DNA from: Scolanthus callimorphus | Lineage: Eukaryota > Cnidaria > Anthozoa > Actiniaria > Edwardsiidae | Direction: 5' to 3' | Assembly (NCBI GenBank): GCA_033964015.1 | Contig: CM066912.1 | Coordinates: 18,091,073 to 18,155,072, forward strand | Length of the DNA: 64,000 nucleotides | In this document: positions 24,301-36,300 of the stretch, piece by piece | Layout: each line of letters begins with the position of its first letter | How positions within the stretch are numbered: the stretch's first letter is position 1 | Translations under genes and position numbers: made by a program | The notes under the pieces: model-generated | Told to the model about the DNA's origin: nothing | The model's database searches: none | Seen by the model: the letters and a program-made list of their open reading frames with translations, nothing else

Positions 24301-27300
24301 CCAGGCTTGGATTGTATGATGTATGTAGATGATGTCCAGGTGTATGTATCCATCAATACAGACCCTGATGGCTGTACGAGTGCACAGGCAATACTTCAGG
24401 CGTGCGTGAAAGACATACTGATGCACTCTCAATAAACTTGCTTGTAATCCGAGCAAAACTGAGATCCTTCATTTATCTTCCCGGTTTGGACGTGCTCCTT
24501 CGTCATTAGTTCCTTCGGTGACTGTTGGAAACACCTCAGTAACACCAGCTCCTTCTGCTCGTGATCTCGGCGTTATCATCGACAGCAATCTTACGATGAC
24601 CAAGCATATCAATAATATCTGCAAGTCAGCTTCCTTAGCGATCAAGAACATCGGACGAATATGCAAGTATCTTGGGCAGTCTGATTGTAAAAAAAACTTG
24701 TGCACGCATTTATAACCTCACGCCTTGATAGTTGTAATTGCATTCTTTATGGCCTTCCCAAAAAGGATGTTGATAAACTTCAGCGCATCCAGAACGCTGT
24801 GGCGAGGCTGGTTACACGTACAAAAAAGTATGAGCATATCACTCCTGTCCTTCGTAACCTACATTGGTTACCTGTTGAATCGCGGATTATCTATAAGATC
24901 CTCCTTCTAACTTATAAGGCACTTCATGGCGCAGCTCCTCAATATGTTTCTGAACTTCTTCACCGCTACCAACCTATACGTACTTTGCGATCTTCTTGCC
25001 TATCTCTATTAACCGTCCCCAAAACCAACACAATTTATTATGGAGATAGAGCTTTTTCAGTATGCGCACCGAAGCTATGGAATGCTTTGCCTGAGACCGT
25101 AAGGAATGCTTCTTCTATTGTACATTTTAAGTCACGTCTCAAGACCCATCTTTTTAAACAGTTCTCTTAGTTTTTCTTAGTATTGTACTTGGCTTTTATA
25201 GTTGCTTGTTGTATTGCTTATACATTTTTTAGTACTTCTGAGCATTACTTGGGGTTTTATAGTGGCTAGTTGTATTGCTTATACATTTTTTATATTTTTT
25301 AGTATTACTTGGGTTTTTATAGTTACTAGTTGTATTGCTATAATTTTAATTTTAATTTTAATTTTATTTTTAATTTTAATTTTATTCTTATATTCAATCT
25401 TCTCTATAGCTACAATATTTTTCTTGTTTTTAGAATATTTGTAAATCGATATATTCAAAATTGATTGTTAATTGATTGTATATAATACTTTTTAATTGTA
25501 AGAGCATTGAGACTTTGTGTAATGCCCCTAAAACATCATCATTATTATTATTATTATTATATGAACTCATGGAATGCGAGTATTGTCAATTGACAACACA
25601 AATAGCCAAAATGAAAAAGCTTCCCAACTACACTGCGTTCCGTTGGGAAGCATTAATTCATACATTTTTGTATAGCAGCCCTACTCAGATAAATTAGTCC
25701 CATTGTTTTCGTCTCTGGTACGGATTTAAACGTACACCGCGACAGTCTCATCACGTGTGGTCAATAGTCACTTTTGGCATGTAGGAACATAACCCTGTTA
25801 TTAATTTCCACCAAGCTGTTTTCCGCGAATTACGAAAAATGTATCCTTTTGAAATCAGTTCAATCGACCAGAATAGACCTCCTCGGCTTGGGCGTAATGT
25901 TTTGCCCATTTCAGATCACGTGGCATTCCCATGAGTATTCTCTATTTGTTTGGAATGCTTCCATATTCATATATCCTTCGGTGCGTAGCAGAAAAAGAAA
26001 GAGAGAATACTCATGGGAATGCCACGTGATCTGAAATGGGAAAACATTACGCCCAAGCCGAGGAGGCCGTCTATTCAAAAGGAATAAATAAATTTGACGG
26101 CGTTAGCGGAAAACAGGAATAACGAGTTATTAAAAGTGTCTATAGATTAGAATCATTGGATTGATCAGCCCGATGATCAGCCCGTAAATTTAAGATATTT
26201 TACAGTCAATGAATTGGATACTAAGATACGGTAATTGGAATCAATCGATCGGAATGCTTCTCGTCTTCATTGCCTTTCTACAACAGTAGATGTAGCTATG
26301 AATGTCTTCATAAAAAAACGTTTCTACTCTCATTCTCACTCTTATAACCACTGTACTCACTCTCATACTCATTTTTTAGAATTTTTCCCCACACTCAAAA
26401 ATATCCAAAATCTCTATCTTGATATGTCCCAATTTAGCGTCGCCATGGTCCGTTACCCGTGCTCCGAGTTACCGATCCTGTTGACAGAGATGTGGAGTTC
26501 ACTCCAAGTAAAACTCCGTACAACCCGCGGCATTTCATCGCTGGCTGTCACATCCAGGTTTGTATTGATGATCATGGCAAAAGCCTTTCGACACATCATG
26601 TAGAAAAATAGATTGTGTGGTTCCTCAGATTATATTTAGCCGAACCTGCATTTTATTCAGATTGTTTGCCCAGACTTGATCGTATATGACTTCTCTTTAC
26701 TTCGACAATTACCGAACAAGCTTTTTTCCCTACCTAACGCGATGGTGCACGAAACAGAAATGTCCTCAAATCGCAGATCCCGCGACGATGTGTGGTATCT
26801 AGTCATACCTTTACTTGTTCCTTGCAGAACAAGAAGGCGTTTGGGTCAGCGGTTTCTTTGATCAGGACTCGTTTGTTGAGACAATGGGGAACTGGGCGCG
26901 AACCGTGGTTTGTGGCCGCGCGAGGTGAGTTGTTTATAGGACATTTACACTATAGGCCGTTATCACGCAATATTGATTAATAATATTTAATAGTTATCAG
27001 AAAATGAATTCCATTTTCCAATTCTACACATCCGTATTAGCGGAGCTCCTGCGCGGGCCGAAGGCCCGCGGAAGCGGAGCACCATACCTAAGGAAAAAAC
27101 GTATAGTATACTATCGAGTTGATTTTTGAACGTCACGGGCATTATGGATCATTTTGATGACGTCATTGATGACGTAAGGGCATGTGACCTTGGTGTAGAG
27201 TTCCTCTTATGGTCTTTGAAACTTTGATCAAGTTTGGCTTCTAAAGAAGCTACCCTTCGGGAGATATGATTTTTTCTTTATTTTTCTGGTATTAAACCTA

Positions 27301-30300
27301 TAGCGTACGCCGTCCGTCCGTCCGTCCGTCCGTCGTCCGTCCGTCCGTGTACACATGGGAACCCTGTGGTATACAAAGAAAAATCATATCTCCTCAAGGG
27401 TACGACAACCATACAAGACAACCATACTTGGGATATTTTGTCTATGCCACAAGGGGGGTGGTGTAACCCGGACACGTGATGTGACGTCATGATGATGCTT
27501 GAAAAATCAATATCTCGTGAAGGGAAGACTCTAAAACAACCAAACTTGGGTAGTGTAGTCTAGGCCACCAGATGAGCGAAATGAGGTGGTCACGTGATAT
27601 GACGTCATCGATGACGTCATCTATGCTTGAAAAATCAATATCTCGTGAAGGAAAGACTCTAAGACAACAAAACTTGGGTAGTGTAGTCTAGGCCACCAGA
27701 TGAGCGAAATGAAGTGGTCACGTGATGTGACGTCATCGATGACGTCATCTATGCTTGAAAAATCAATATCTCGTGAAGGAAGACTCTAAAACAACCAAAC
27801 TTGGGTAGTGTAGTCTAGGCCACCAGATGAGCGAAATGAGGAGGTCACGTGATATGACGTCATCGATGACGTCATCTATGCTTGAAAAATCATTATCTCG
27901 TGAAGAAAGACTTTAAGACAACAAAACTTGGGTAGTGTAGTCTAGGCCACCAGATGAGCAAAATGAGGTGGTCACGTGATATGACGTCATCGATGACGTC
28001 ATGTATGCTTGAAAAATCAATATCTCGTGAAGGGAAGACTCTAAAACAACCAAACTTTGGTACTGTAGTCTAGGTCACCAGATGAGCGAAATGAGGTGGT
28101 CACGTGATGTGACGTCATCGATGACGTCATCTATGCTTGAAAAATTAATATCTCGTGAAGGGAAGACTCTAAAGCAACCATGTAAACCATGTACACATGG
28201 GAATCCCTTTCATTCACACAGAAAAAATTATAACGAGGAGCTCCGCTTTTAGCCAGTGGCTAAATCTATATATTAGTAAAACTGCAAAGTTTCAAAAGAT
28301 TTACTTGAAAACTGGCTGAGATATGAATTTTCAAAACTTCGTGTTCTGGCTTACTTTTTACAAAGAAATGTATGGGCAAAAACGTCAAGTCGAGGCTGGA
28401 CGGGCATCGATGTATTTTCCCATATACATTTCTTTAAAAAAAAAGAGGTTTGAAAATTCATATCTCAGCCAGTTTTCAAGCATTCTTCACCAAACTTTGC
28501 AGTTTTACTAATACGGATGTGTAGAATTGAATAATGGATTTCATTTCTGATATCTATTAAATATTATTAATCAATTTGCGTGATAACGGCCTATAGTGTC
28601 ATTTGACTACGACCACCAGAATCATTTACAGTTTTCTTATGCTGGTATAGCGGTTGATACTCGTGTTGTATATTTGTAGGCTGCGCGGTATACCACTAGG
28701 AGTGATAGCGGTTGAGACTCGTGTTGTATATTTGTAGGCTGGGCGGTATACCACTAGGCGTGATAGCGCTTGAGACTCATGTTGTATATTTGTAGGCTGG
28801 GCGGTGTACCACTAGGAGTGATAGCGGTTGAGACTCGTGTTGTATATTTGTAGGCTGGGCGGTATACCACTAGGAGTGATAGCGGTTGATACTCGTGTTG
28901 TATATTTGTAGGCTGGGTGGCATACCACTAGGAGTGATAGCGGTTGAGACTTGTGTTGTATATTTGTAGGCTGGGCGGCATACCACTAGGAGTGATAGCA
29001 GTTGAGACTTGTGTTGTATATTTGTAGGGTGGGTGGTATACCACTAGGAGTTATAGTGGTTGGTATTTGTGTTGTATATTTGTAGGCTGGGCAGTATACC
29101 ACTAGGAGTGATAGCGGTTGATACTCGTGTTGTATATTTGTAGGCTGGGTGGTATACCACTAGGAGTGATAGCGTATGATACTTGTGTTGTATATTTGTA
29201 GGCTGGGCGGTATACCACTAGGACTGATAGCGGTTGAGACTTGTGTTGTATATTTGTAGGCTGGGTGGTATACCACTAGGAGTGATAGCAGTTGATACTT
29301 GTGCTGTATATTTGTAGGCTGGGTGGTGTACCACTAGGAGTGATAGCGGTTGAGACTCCTGTTGTATATTTGTAGGCTGGGCGGTATACCACTAGGCGTG
29401 ATAGCGGTTGAGACTCATGTTGTATATTTGTAGGCTGGGCGGTATACTACTAGGAGTGATAGCGGTTGAGACACGTGTTGTATATTTGTAGGCTGGGCGG
29501 CATACCACTAGGAGTGATAGCCGTTGATACTCGTGTTGTATATTTGTAGTCTGGGTGGTGTACCACTAGGAGTGATAGCGGTTGAGACTCGTGTTGTATA
29601 TTTGTAGGCTGGGCGGTATACCACTAGGAGTGATAGCGGTTGATACTCGTGTTGTATATTTGTAGGCTGGGTGGCATACCACTAGGAGTGATAGCGGTTG
29701 AGACTTGTGTTGTATATTTGTAGGCTGGGCGGCATACCACTAGGAGTGATAGCAGTTGAGACTTGTGTTGTATATTTGTAGGGTGGGTGGTATACCACTA
29801 GGAGTTATAGTGGTTGGTATTTGTGTTGTATATTTGTAGGCTGGGCAGTATACCACTAGAGTGATAGCGGTTGATACTCGTGTTGTATATTTGTAGGCTG
29901 GGTGGTATACCACTAGGAGTGATAGCGTATGATACTTGTGTTGTATATTTGTAGGCTGGGCGGTATACCACTAGGACTGATAACGGTTGAGACTTGTGTT
30001 GTATATTTGTAGGCTGGGTGGTATACCACTAGGAGTGATAGCAGTTGATACTTGTGCTGTATATTTGTAGGCTGGGTGGTGTACCACTAGGAGTGATAGC
30101 GGTTGAGACTCCTGTTGTATATTTGTAGGCTGGGCGGTATACCACTAGGCGTGATAGCGGTTGAGACTCATGTTGTATATTTGTAGGCTGGGCGGTATAC
30201 TACTAGGAGTGATAGCGGTTGAGACACGTGTTGTATATTTGTAGGCTGGGCGGCATACCACTAGGAGTGATAGCCGTTGATACTCGTGTTGTATATTTGT

Positions 30301-33300
30301 AGTCTGGGTGGTATACCACTGGGAGTGATAGCAGTTGATACTCATGTTGTATATTATTTGTAGGGTGGGCGGTATACCACTAGGAGTTATAGTGGTTGGT
30401 ATTCGTGTTGTATATTTGTAGGCTGGGCAGTATACCACTAGGAGTGATAGCGGTTGATACTCGTGTTGTATATTTGTAGGCTGGGTGGTATACCACTAGG
30501 AGTGATAGCGGTTGATACTCGTGTTGTATATTTGTAGTCTGGGCGGTATACCACTGGGAGTGATAGCGGTTGATGCTCGTGTTGTATATTTGTAGCTGGG
30601 TGGTATACCACTAGGAGTGATAGCGGTTGATACTCGTGTTGTATATTTGTAGGCTGGGTGGTATACCACTAGGAGTGATAGCGGTTGATACTCGTGTTGT
30701 ATATTTGTAGGCTGGGTGGTATACCACTAGGAGTGATAGCAGTTGATACTCATGTTGTATATTATTTGTAGGGTGGGTGGTATACCACTAGGAGTGATAG
30801 CGGTTGATACTCGTGTTGTATATTTGTAGGCTGGGTGGTATACCACTAGGAGTGATAGCAGTTGATACTCATGTTGTATATTATTTGTAGGGTGGGTGGT
30901 ATACCACTAGGAGTTATAGTGGTTGGTATTTGTGTTGTATATTTGTAGGCTGGGCAGTATACCACTAGGAGTGATAGCGGTTGATACTCGTGTTGTATAT
31001 TTGGAGGCTGGGTGGTATACCACTAGGAGTGATAGCGTATGATACTTGTGTTGTATATTTGTAGGCTGGGCGGTATACCACTAGGACTGATAGCGGTTGA
31101 GACTTGTGTTGTATATTTGTAGGCTGGGTGGTATACCACTAGGAGTGATAGCGGTTGATACTTGTGCTGTATATTTGTAGGCTGGGTGGTGTACCACTAG
31201 GAGTGATAGCGGTTGAGACTCGTGTTGTATATTTGTAGGCTGGGCGGTATACCACTAGGCGTGATAGCGGTTGAGACTCATGTTGTATATTTGTAGGCTG
31301 GGCGGTATACTACTAGGAGTGATAGCGGTTGAGACACGTGTTGTATATTTGTAGGCTGGGCGGCATACCACTAGGAGTGATAGCCGTTGATACTCGTGTT
31401 GTATATTTGTAGTCTGGGTGGTATACCACTGGGAGTGATAGCAGTTGATACTCATGTTGTATATTATTTGTAGGGTGGGCGGTATACCACTAGGAGTTAT
31501 AGTGGTTGGTATTCGTGTTGTATATTTGTAGGCTGGGCAGTATACCACTAGGAGTGATAGCGGTTGATACTCGTGTTGTATATTTGTAGGCTGGGTGGTA
31601 TACCACTAGGAGTGATAGCGGTTGATACTCGTGTTGTATATTTGTAGTCTGGGCGGTATACCACTGGGAGTGATAGCGGTTGATGCTCGTGTTGTATATT
31701 TGTAGGCTGGGCGGTATACTACTAGGAGTGATAGCGGTTGAGACACGTGTTGTATATTTGTAGGCTGGGTGGTATACCACTAGGAGTGATAGCGGTTGAT
31801 ACTCGTGTTGTATATTATTTGTAGGGTGGGCAGTATACCACTAGGAGTTATAGTGGTTGGTATTCGTGTTGTATATTTGTAGGCTGGGCAGTATACCACT
31901 AGGAGTGATAGCGGTTGAGACTCCTGTTGTATATTTGTAGGCTGGGCGGTATACCACTAGGCGTGATAGCGGTTGAGACTCATGTTGTATATTTGTAGGC
32001 TGGGCGGTATACTACTAGAAGTGATAGCGGTTGAGACACGTGTTGTATATTTGTAGGCTGGGCGGCATACCACTAGGAGTGATAGCCGTTGATACTCGTG
32101 TTGTATATTTGTAGTCTGGGTGGTGTACCACTAGGAGTGATAGCGGTTGAGACTCGTGTTGTATATTTGTAGGCTGGGCGGTATACCACTAGGAGTGATA
32201 GCGGTTGATACTCGTGTTGTATATTTGTAGGCTGGGTGGCATACCACTAGGAGTGATAGCGGTTGAGACTTGTGTTGTATATTTGTAGGCTGGGCGGCAT
32301 ACCACTAGGAGTGATAGCAGTTGAGACTTGTGTTGTATATTTGTAGGGTGGGTGGTATACCACTAGGAGTTATAGTGGTTGGTATTTGTGTTGTATATTT
32401 GTAGGCTGGGCAGTATACCACTAGGAGTGATAGCGGTTGATACTCGTGTTGTATATTTGTAGGCTGGGTGGTATACCACTAGGAGTGATAGCGTATGATA
32501 CTTGTGTTGTATATTTGTAGGCTGGGCGGTATACCACTAGGACTGATAGCGGTTGAGACTTGTGTTGTATATTTGTAGGCTGGGTGGTATACCACTAGGA
32601 GTGATAGCAGTTGATACTTGTGCTGTATATTTGTAGGCTGGGTGGTGTACCACTAGGAGTGATAGCGGTTGAGACTCCTGTTGTATATTTGTAGGCTGGG
32701 CGGTATACCACTAGGCGTGATAGCGGTTGAGACTCATGTTGTATATTTGTAGGCTGGGCGGTATACTACTAGGAGTGATAGCGGTTGAGACACGTGTTGT
32801 ATATTTGTAGGCTGGGCGGCATACCACTAGGAGTGATAGCCGTTGATACTCGTGTTGTATATTTGTAGTCTGGGTGGTATACCACTGGGAGTGATAGCAG
32901 TTGATACTCATGTTGTATATTATTTGTAGGGTGGGCGGTATACCACTAGGAGTTATAGTGGTTGGTATTCGTGTTGTATATTTGTAGGCTGGGCAGTATA
33001 CCACTAGGAGTGATAGCGGTTGATACTCGTGTTGTATATTTGTAGGCTGGGTGGTATACCACAAGGAGTGATAGCGGTTGATACTCGTGTTGTATATTTG
33101 TAGTCTGGCGGTATACCACTGGGAGTGATAGCGGTTGATGCTCGTGTTGTATATTTGTAGCTGGGTGGTATACCACTAGGAGTGATAGCGGTTGATACTC
33201 GTGTTGTATATTTGTAGGCTGGGTGGTATACCACTAGGAGTGATAGCGGTTGATACTCGTGTTGTATATTTGTAGGCTGGGTGGTATACCACTAGGAGTG

Positions 33301-36300
33301 ATAGCAGTTGATACTCATGTTGTATATTATTTGTAGGGTGGGTGGTATACCACTAGGAGTTATAGTGGTTGATACTCGTGTTGTATATTTGTAGGCTGGG
33401 CGGTATACTACTAGGAGTGATCGCAGTTGATACTTGTGCTGTATATTTGTAGGCTGGGTGGTGTACCACTAGGAGTGATAGCGGTTGAGACTCGTGTTGT
33501 ATATTTGTAGGCTGGGTGGTATACCACTAGGAGTGATAGCAGTTGATACTCATGTTGTATATTATTGTAGGGTGGGTGATATACCACTAGGAGTGATAGC
33601 GGTTGATACTCGTGTTGTATATTTGTAGGCTGGGTGGTATACCACTAGGAGTGATAGCAGTTGATACTCATGTTGTATATTATTTGTAGGGTGGGTGGTA
33701 TACCACTAGGAGTTATAGTGGTTGGTATTTGTGTTGTATATTTGTAGGCTGGGCAGTATACCACTAGGAGTGATAGCGGTTGATACTCGTGTTGTATATT
33801 TGGAGGCTGGGTGGTATACCACTAGGAGTGATAGCGTATGATACTTGTGTTGTATATTTGTAGGCTGGGCGGTATACCACTAGGACTGATAGCGGTTGAG
33901 ACTTGTGTTGTATATTTGTAGGCTGGGTGGTATACCACTAGGAGTGATAGCGGTTGATACTTGTGCTGTATATTTGTAGGCTGGGTGGTGTACCACTAGG
34001 AGTGATAGCGGTTGAGACTCGTGTTGTATATTTGTAGGCTGGGCGGTATACCACTAGGCGTGATAGCGGTTGAGACTCATGTTGTATATTTGTAGGCTGG
34101 GCGGTATACTACTAGGAGTGATAGCGGTTGAGACACGTGTTGTATATTTGTAGGCTGGGCGGCATACCACTAGGAGTGATAGCCGTTGATACTCGTGTTG
34201 TATATTTGTAGTCTGGGTGGTATACCACTGGGAGTGATAGCAGTTGATACTCATGTTGTATATTATTTGTAGGGTGGGCGGTATACCACTAGGAGTTATA
34301 GTGGTTGGTATTCGTGTTGTATATTTGTAGGCTGGGCAGTATACCACTAGGAGTGATAGCGGTTGATACTCGTGTTGTATATTTGTAGGCTGGGTGGTAT
34401 ACCACTAGGAGTGATAGCGGTTGATACTCGTGTTGTATATTTGTAGTCTGGGCGGTATACCACTGGGAGTGATAGCGGTTGATGCTCGTGTTGTATATTT
34501 GTAGGCTGGGCGGTATACTACTAGGAGTGATAGCGGTTGAGACACGTGTTGTATATTTGTAGGCTGGGTGGTATACCACTAGGAGTGATAGCGGTTGATA
34601 CTCGTGTTGTATATTATTTGTAGGGTGGGCAGTATACCACTAGGAGTTATAGTGGTTGGTATTCGTGTTGTATATTTGTAGGCTGGGCAGTATACCACTA
34701 GGAGTGATAGCGGTTGATACGCGTGTTGTATATTTGTAGGCTGGGTGGTATACCACTAGGAGTGATAGCGGTTGATACTTGTGTTGTATATTTGTAGGCT
34801 GGGCGGTATACCACTAGGAGTGATAGGGGTTGATACTCGTGTTGTATATTTGTAGTCTGGGTGGTATACCACTGGGAGTGATAGCGGTTGATACTCGTGT
34901 TGTATATTTGTAGGCTGGGTGGTATACCACTAGGAGTGATAGCAGTTGATACTCGTGTTGTATATTTGTAGGCTGGGCGGTATACCACTAGGAGTGATAG
35001 CGGTTGATACTCGTGTTGTATATTTGTAGGCTGGGCGGTATACCACTAGGAGTGATAGCGGTTGATACTCGTGTTGTATATTTGTAGTCTGGGTGGTATA
35101 CCACTAGGAGTGATAGCAGTTGATACTCGTGTTGTATATTTGTAGGCTGGGCAGTATACCACTAGGAGTGATAGCGGTTGAGACTTGTGTTGTATATTTG
35201 TAGGCTGGGCGGTATACCACTAGGAGTGATAGCGGTTGATACTCGTGTTGTATATTTGTAGGCTGGGCGGCATACCACTAGGAGTGATAGCGGTTGATAC
35301 TCGTGTTGTATATTTGTAGGCTGGGTGGTATACCACTAGGAGTGATAGCGGTTGAGACTCGTGTTGTATATTTGTAGGCTGGGTTGTATACCACTAGGAG
35401 TGATAGCAGTTGATATTCGTGTTGTATATTTGTAGGCTGGGCGGTATACCACTAGGAGTGATAGCGGTTGAGACTCGTGCTGTCGAGGTGTCCATCCCAG
35501 CTGACCCAGGCAACCTAGAGTCCGAATCTAAGGTGGGTGGATATACAAGGGTATGAGTATTGGTATTTCTTTTAGGGTACGTCTGAAGTCGTTTTAAAAT
35601 CTTTGCCGTTTTGTCATTGTGAGGTTTTTTTTAATCAAGAGGAGGAACACTTGACATGGTCTTTCTCTTTATAGACTACTCTCGTTTTCGTTCAGGTTCT
35701 TGTTAGCACCCGGCTTTCGTAGTACAAAGCGATTTTAACGTGTTCCTAAATGAATGGGTAGTTTATACGTACTACAGCCCTTCTCATGTAAACATGTATT
35801 TAGGTGATAACGCAAGCTGGTCAAGTCTGGTACCCAGACTCCGCGTACAAAACAGCACAGGCAATCCGGGACATTAACAAGGAACAGTTGCCACTGATAA
35901 TATTTGCCAATTGGCGCGGCTTTTCTGGCGGAATGAAGGTACGTAAGGTATTTTTGCGGAATGTGCGCGCAAGCTATGGATGTGCACAGACATTATTTAA
36001 AAGCTGAAAAAGGTCATGTGACTTTCCGTACTTACTCATATGATAACGTGTGTGGTGTGCTATTCACAGGACATGTGACTTGCCGTGCTTACTCATATGA
36101 TAACGTGTGTGGTGTGCTATTCACAGGACATGTGACTTGCCGGGCTTACTCATATGATAACGTGTGTGGTGTGCTATTCACAGGACATGTGACTTGCCGG
36201 GCTTACTCATATGATAACGTGTGTGGTGTGCTATTCACAGGACATGTGACTTGCCGTGCTTACTCATATGATAACGTGTGTGGTGTGCTATTCACAGGAC

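Larger units (their letters stand above)
26947..28599. mobile_element. Non-autonomous DNA transposon with CATTT target duplication
   Basis: Starts ACACTATAGGCCGTTATCAC and ends with its complement GGCCTATAGTGT; the TIRs are ~90 bp (26,947-27,034 and 28,510-28,599). Flanked by CATTT at 26,942-26,946 and 28,600-28,604. No coding sequence. A second element sits inside (27,041-28,270). The rest is a hairpin, 28,274-28,510. It lies 22 bp after exon 20. Confidence 0.9.

Noticed and set aside
24322..24345. Active reverse transcriptase with YVDD catalytic box
   Set aside because: Frameshifts before and after the box, plus stops in the endonuclease, show a dead LINE copy; the box alone is no evidence of activity.
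27041..28270. Helitron, because of the GC hairpin near one end
   Set aside because: The element has a clear 6-bp TATTAG target duplication, whereas Helitrons insert without one, and it does not show TC...CTRR ends.
30145..34988. Repeated minus-strand ~97-codon frames within the 58-bp array
   Set aside because: Antisense shadows of the array. Their identity to each other reflects block duplication, not selection.
28641..35479. CRISPR-like array or tandem cassette exons
   Set aside because: No spacers: units are contiguous and derive from ACC itself in an animal genome. Units lack a good 5' splice site (only weak GTGTTG/GTTGTA), so they are unlikely to be cassette exons.
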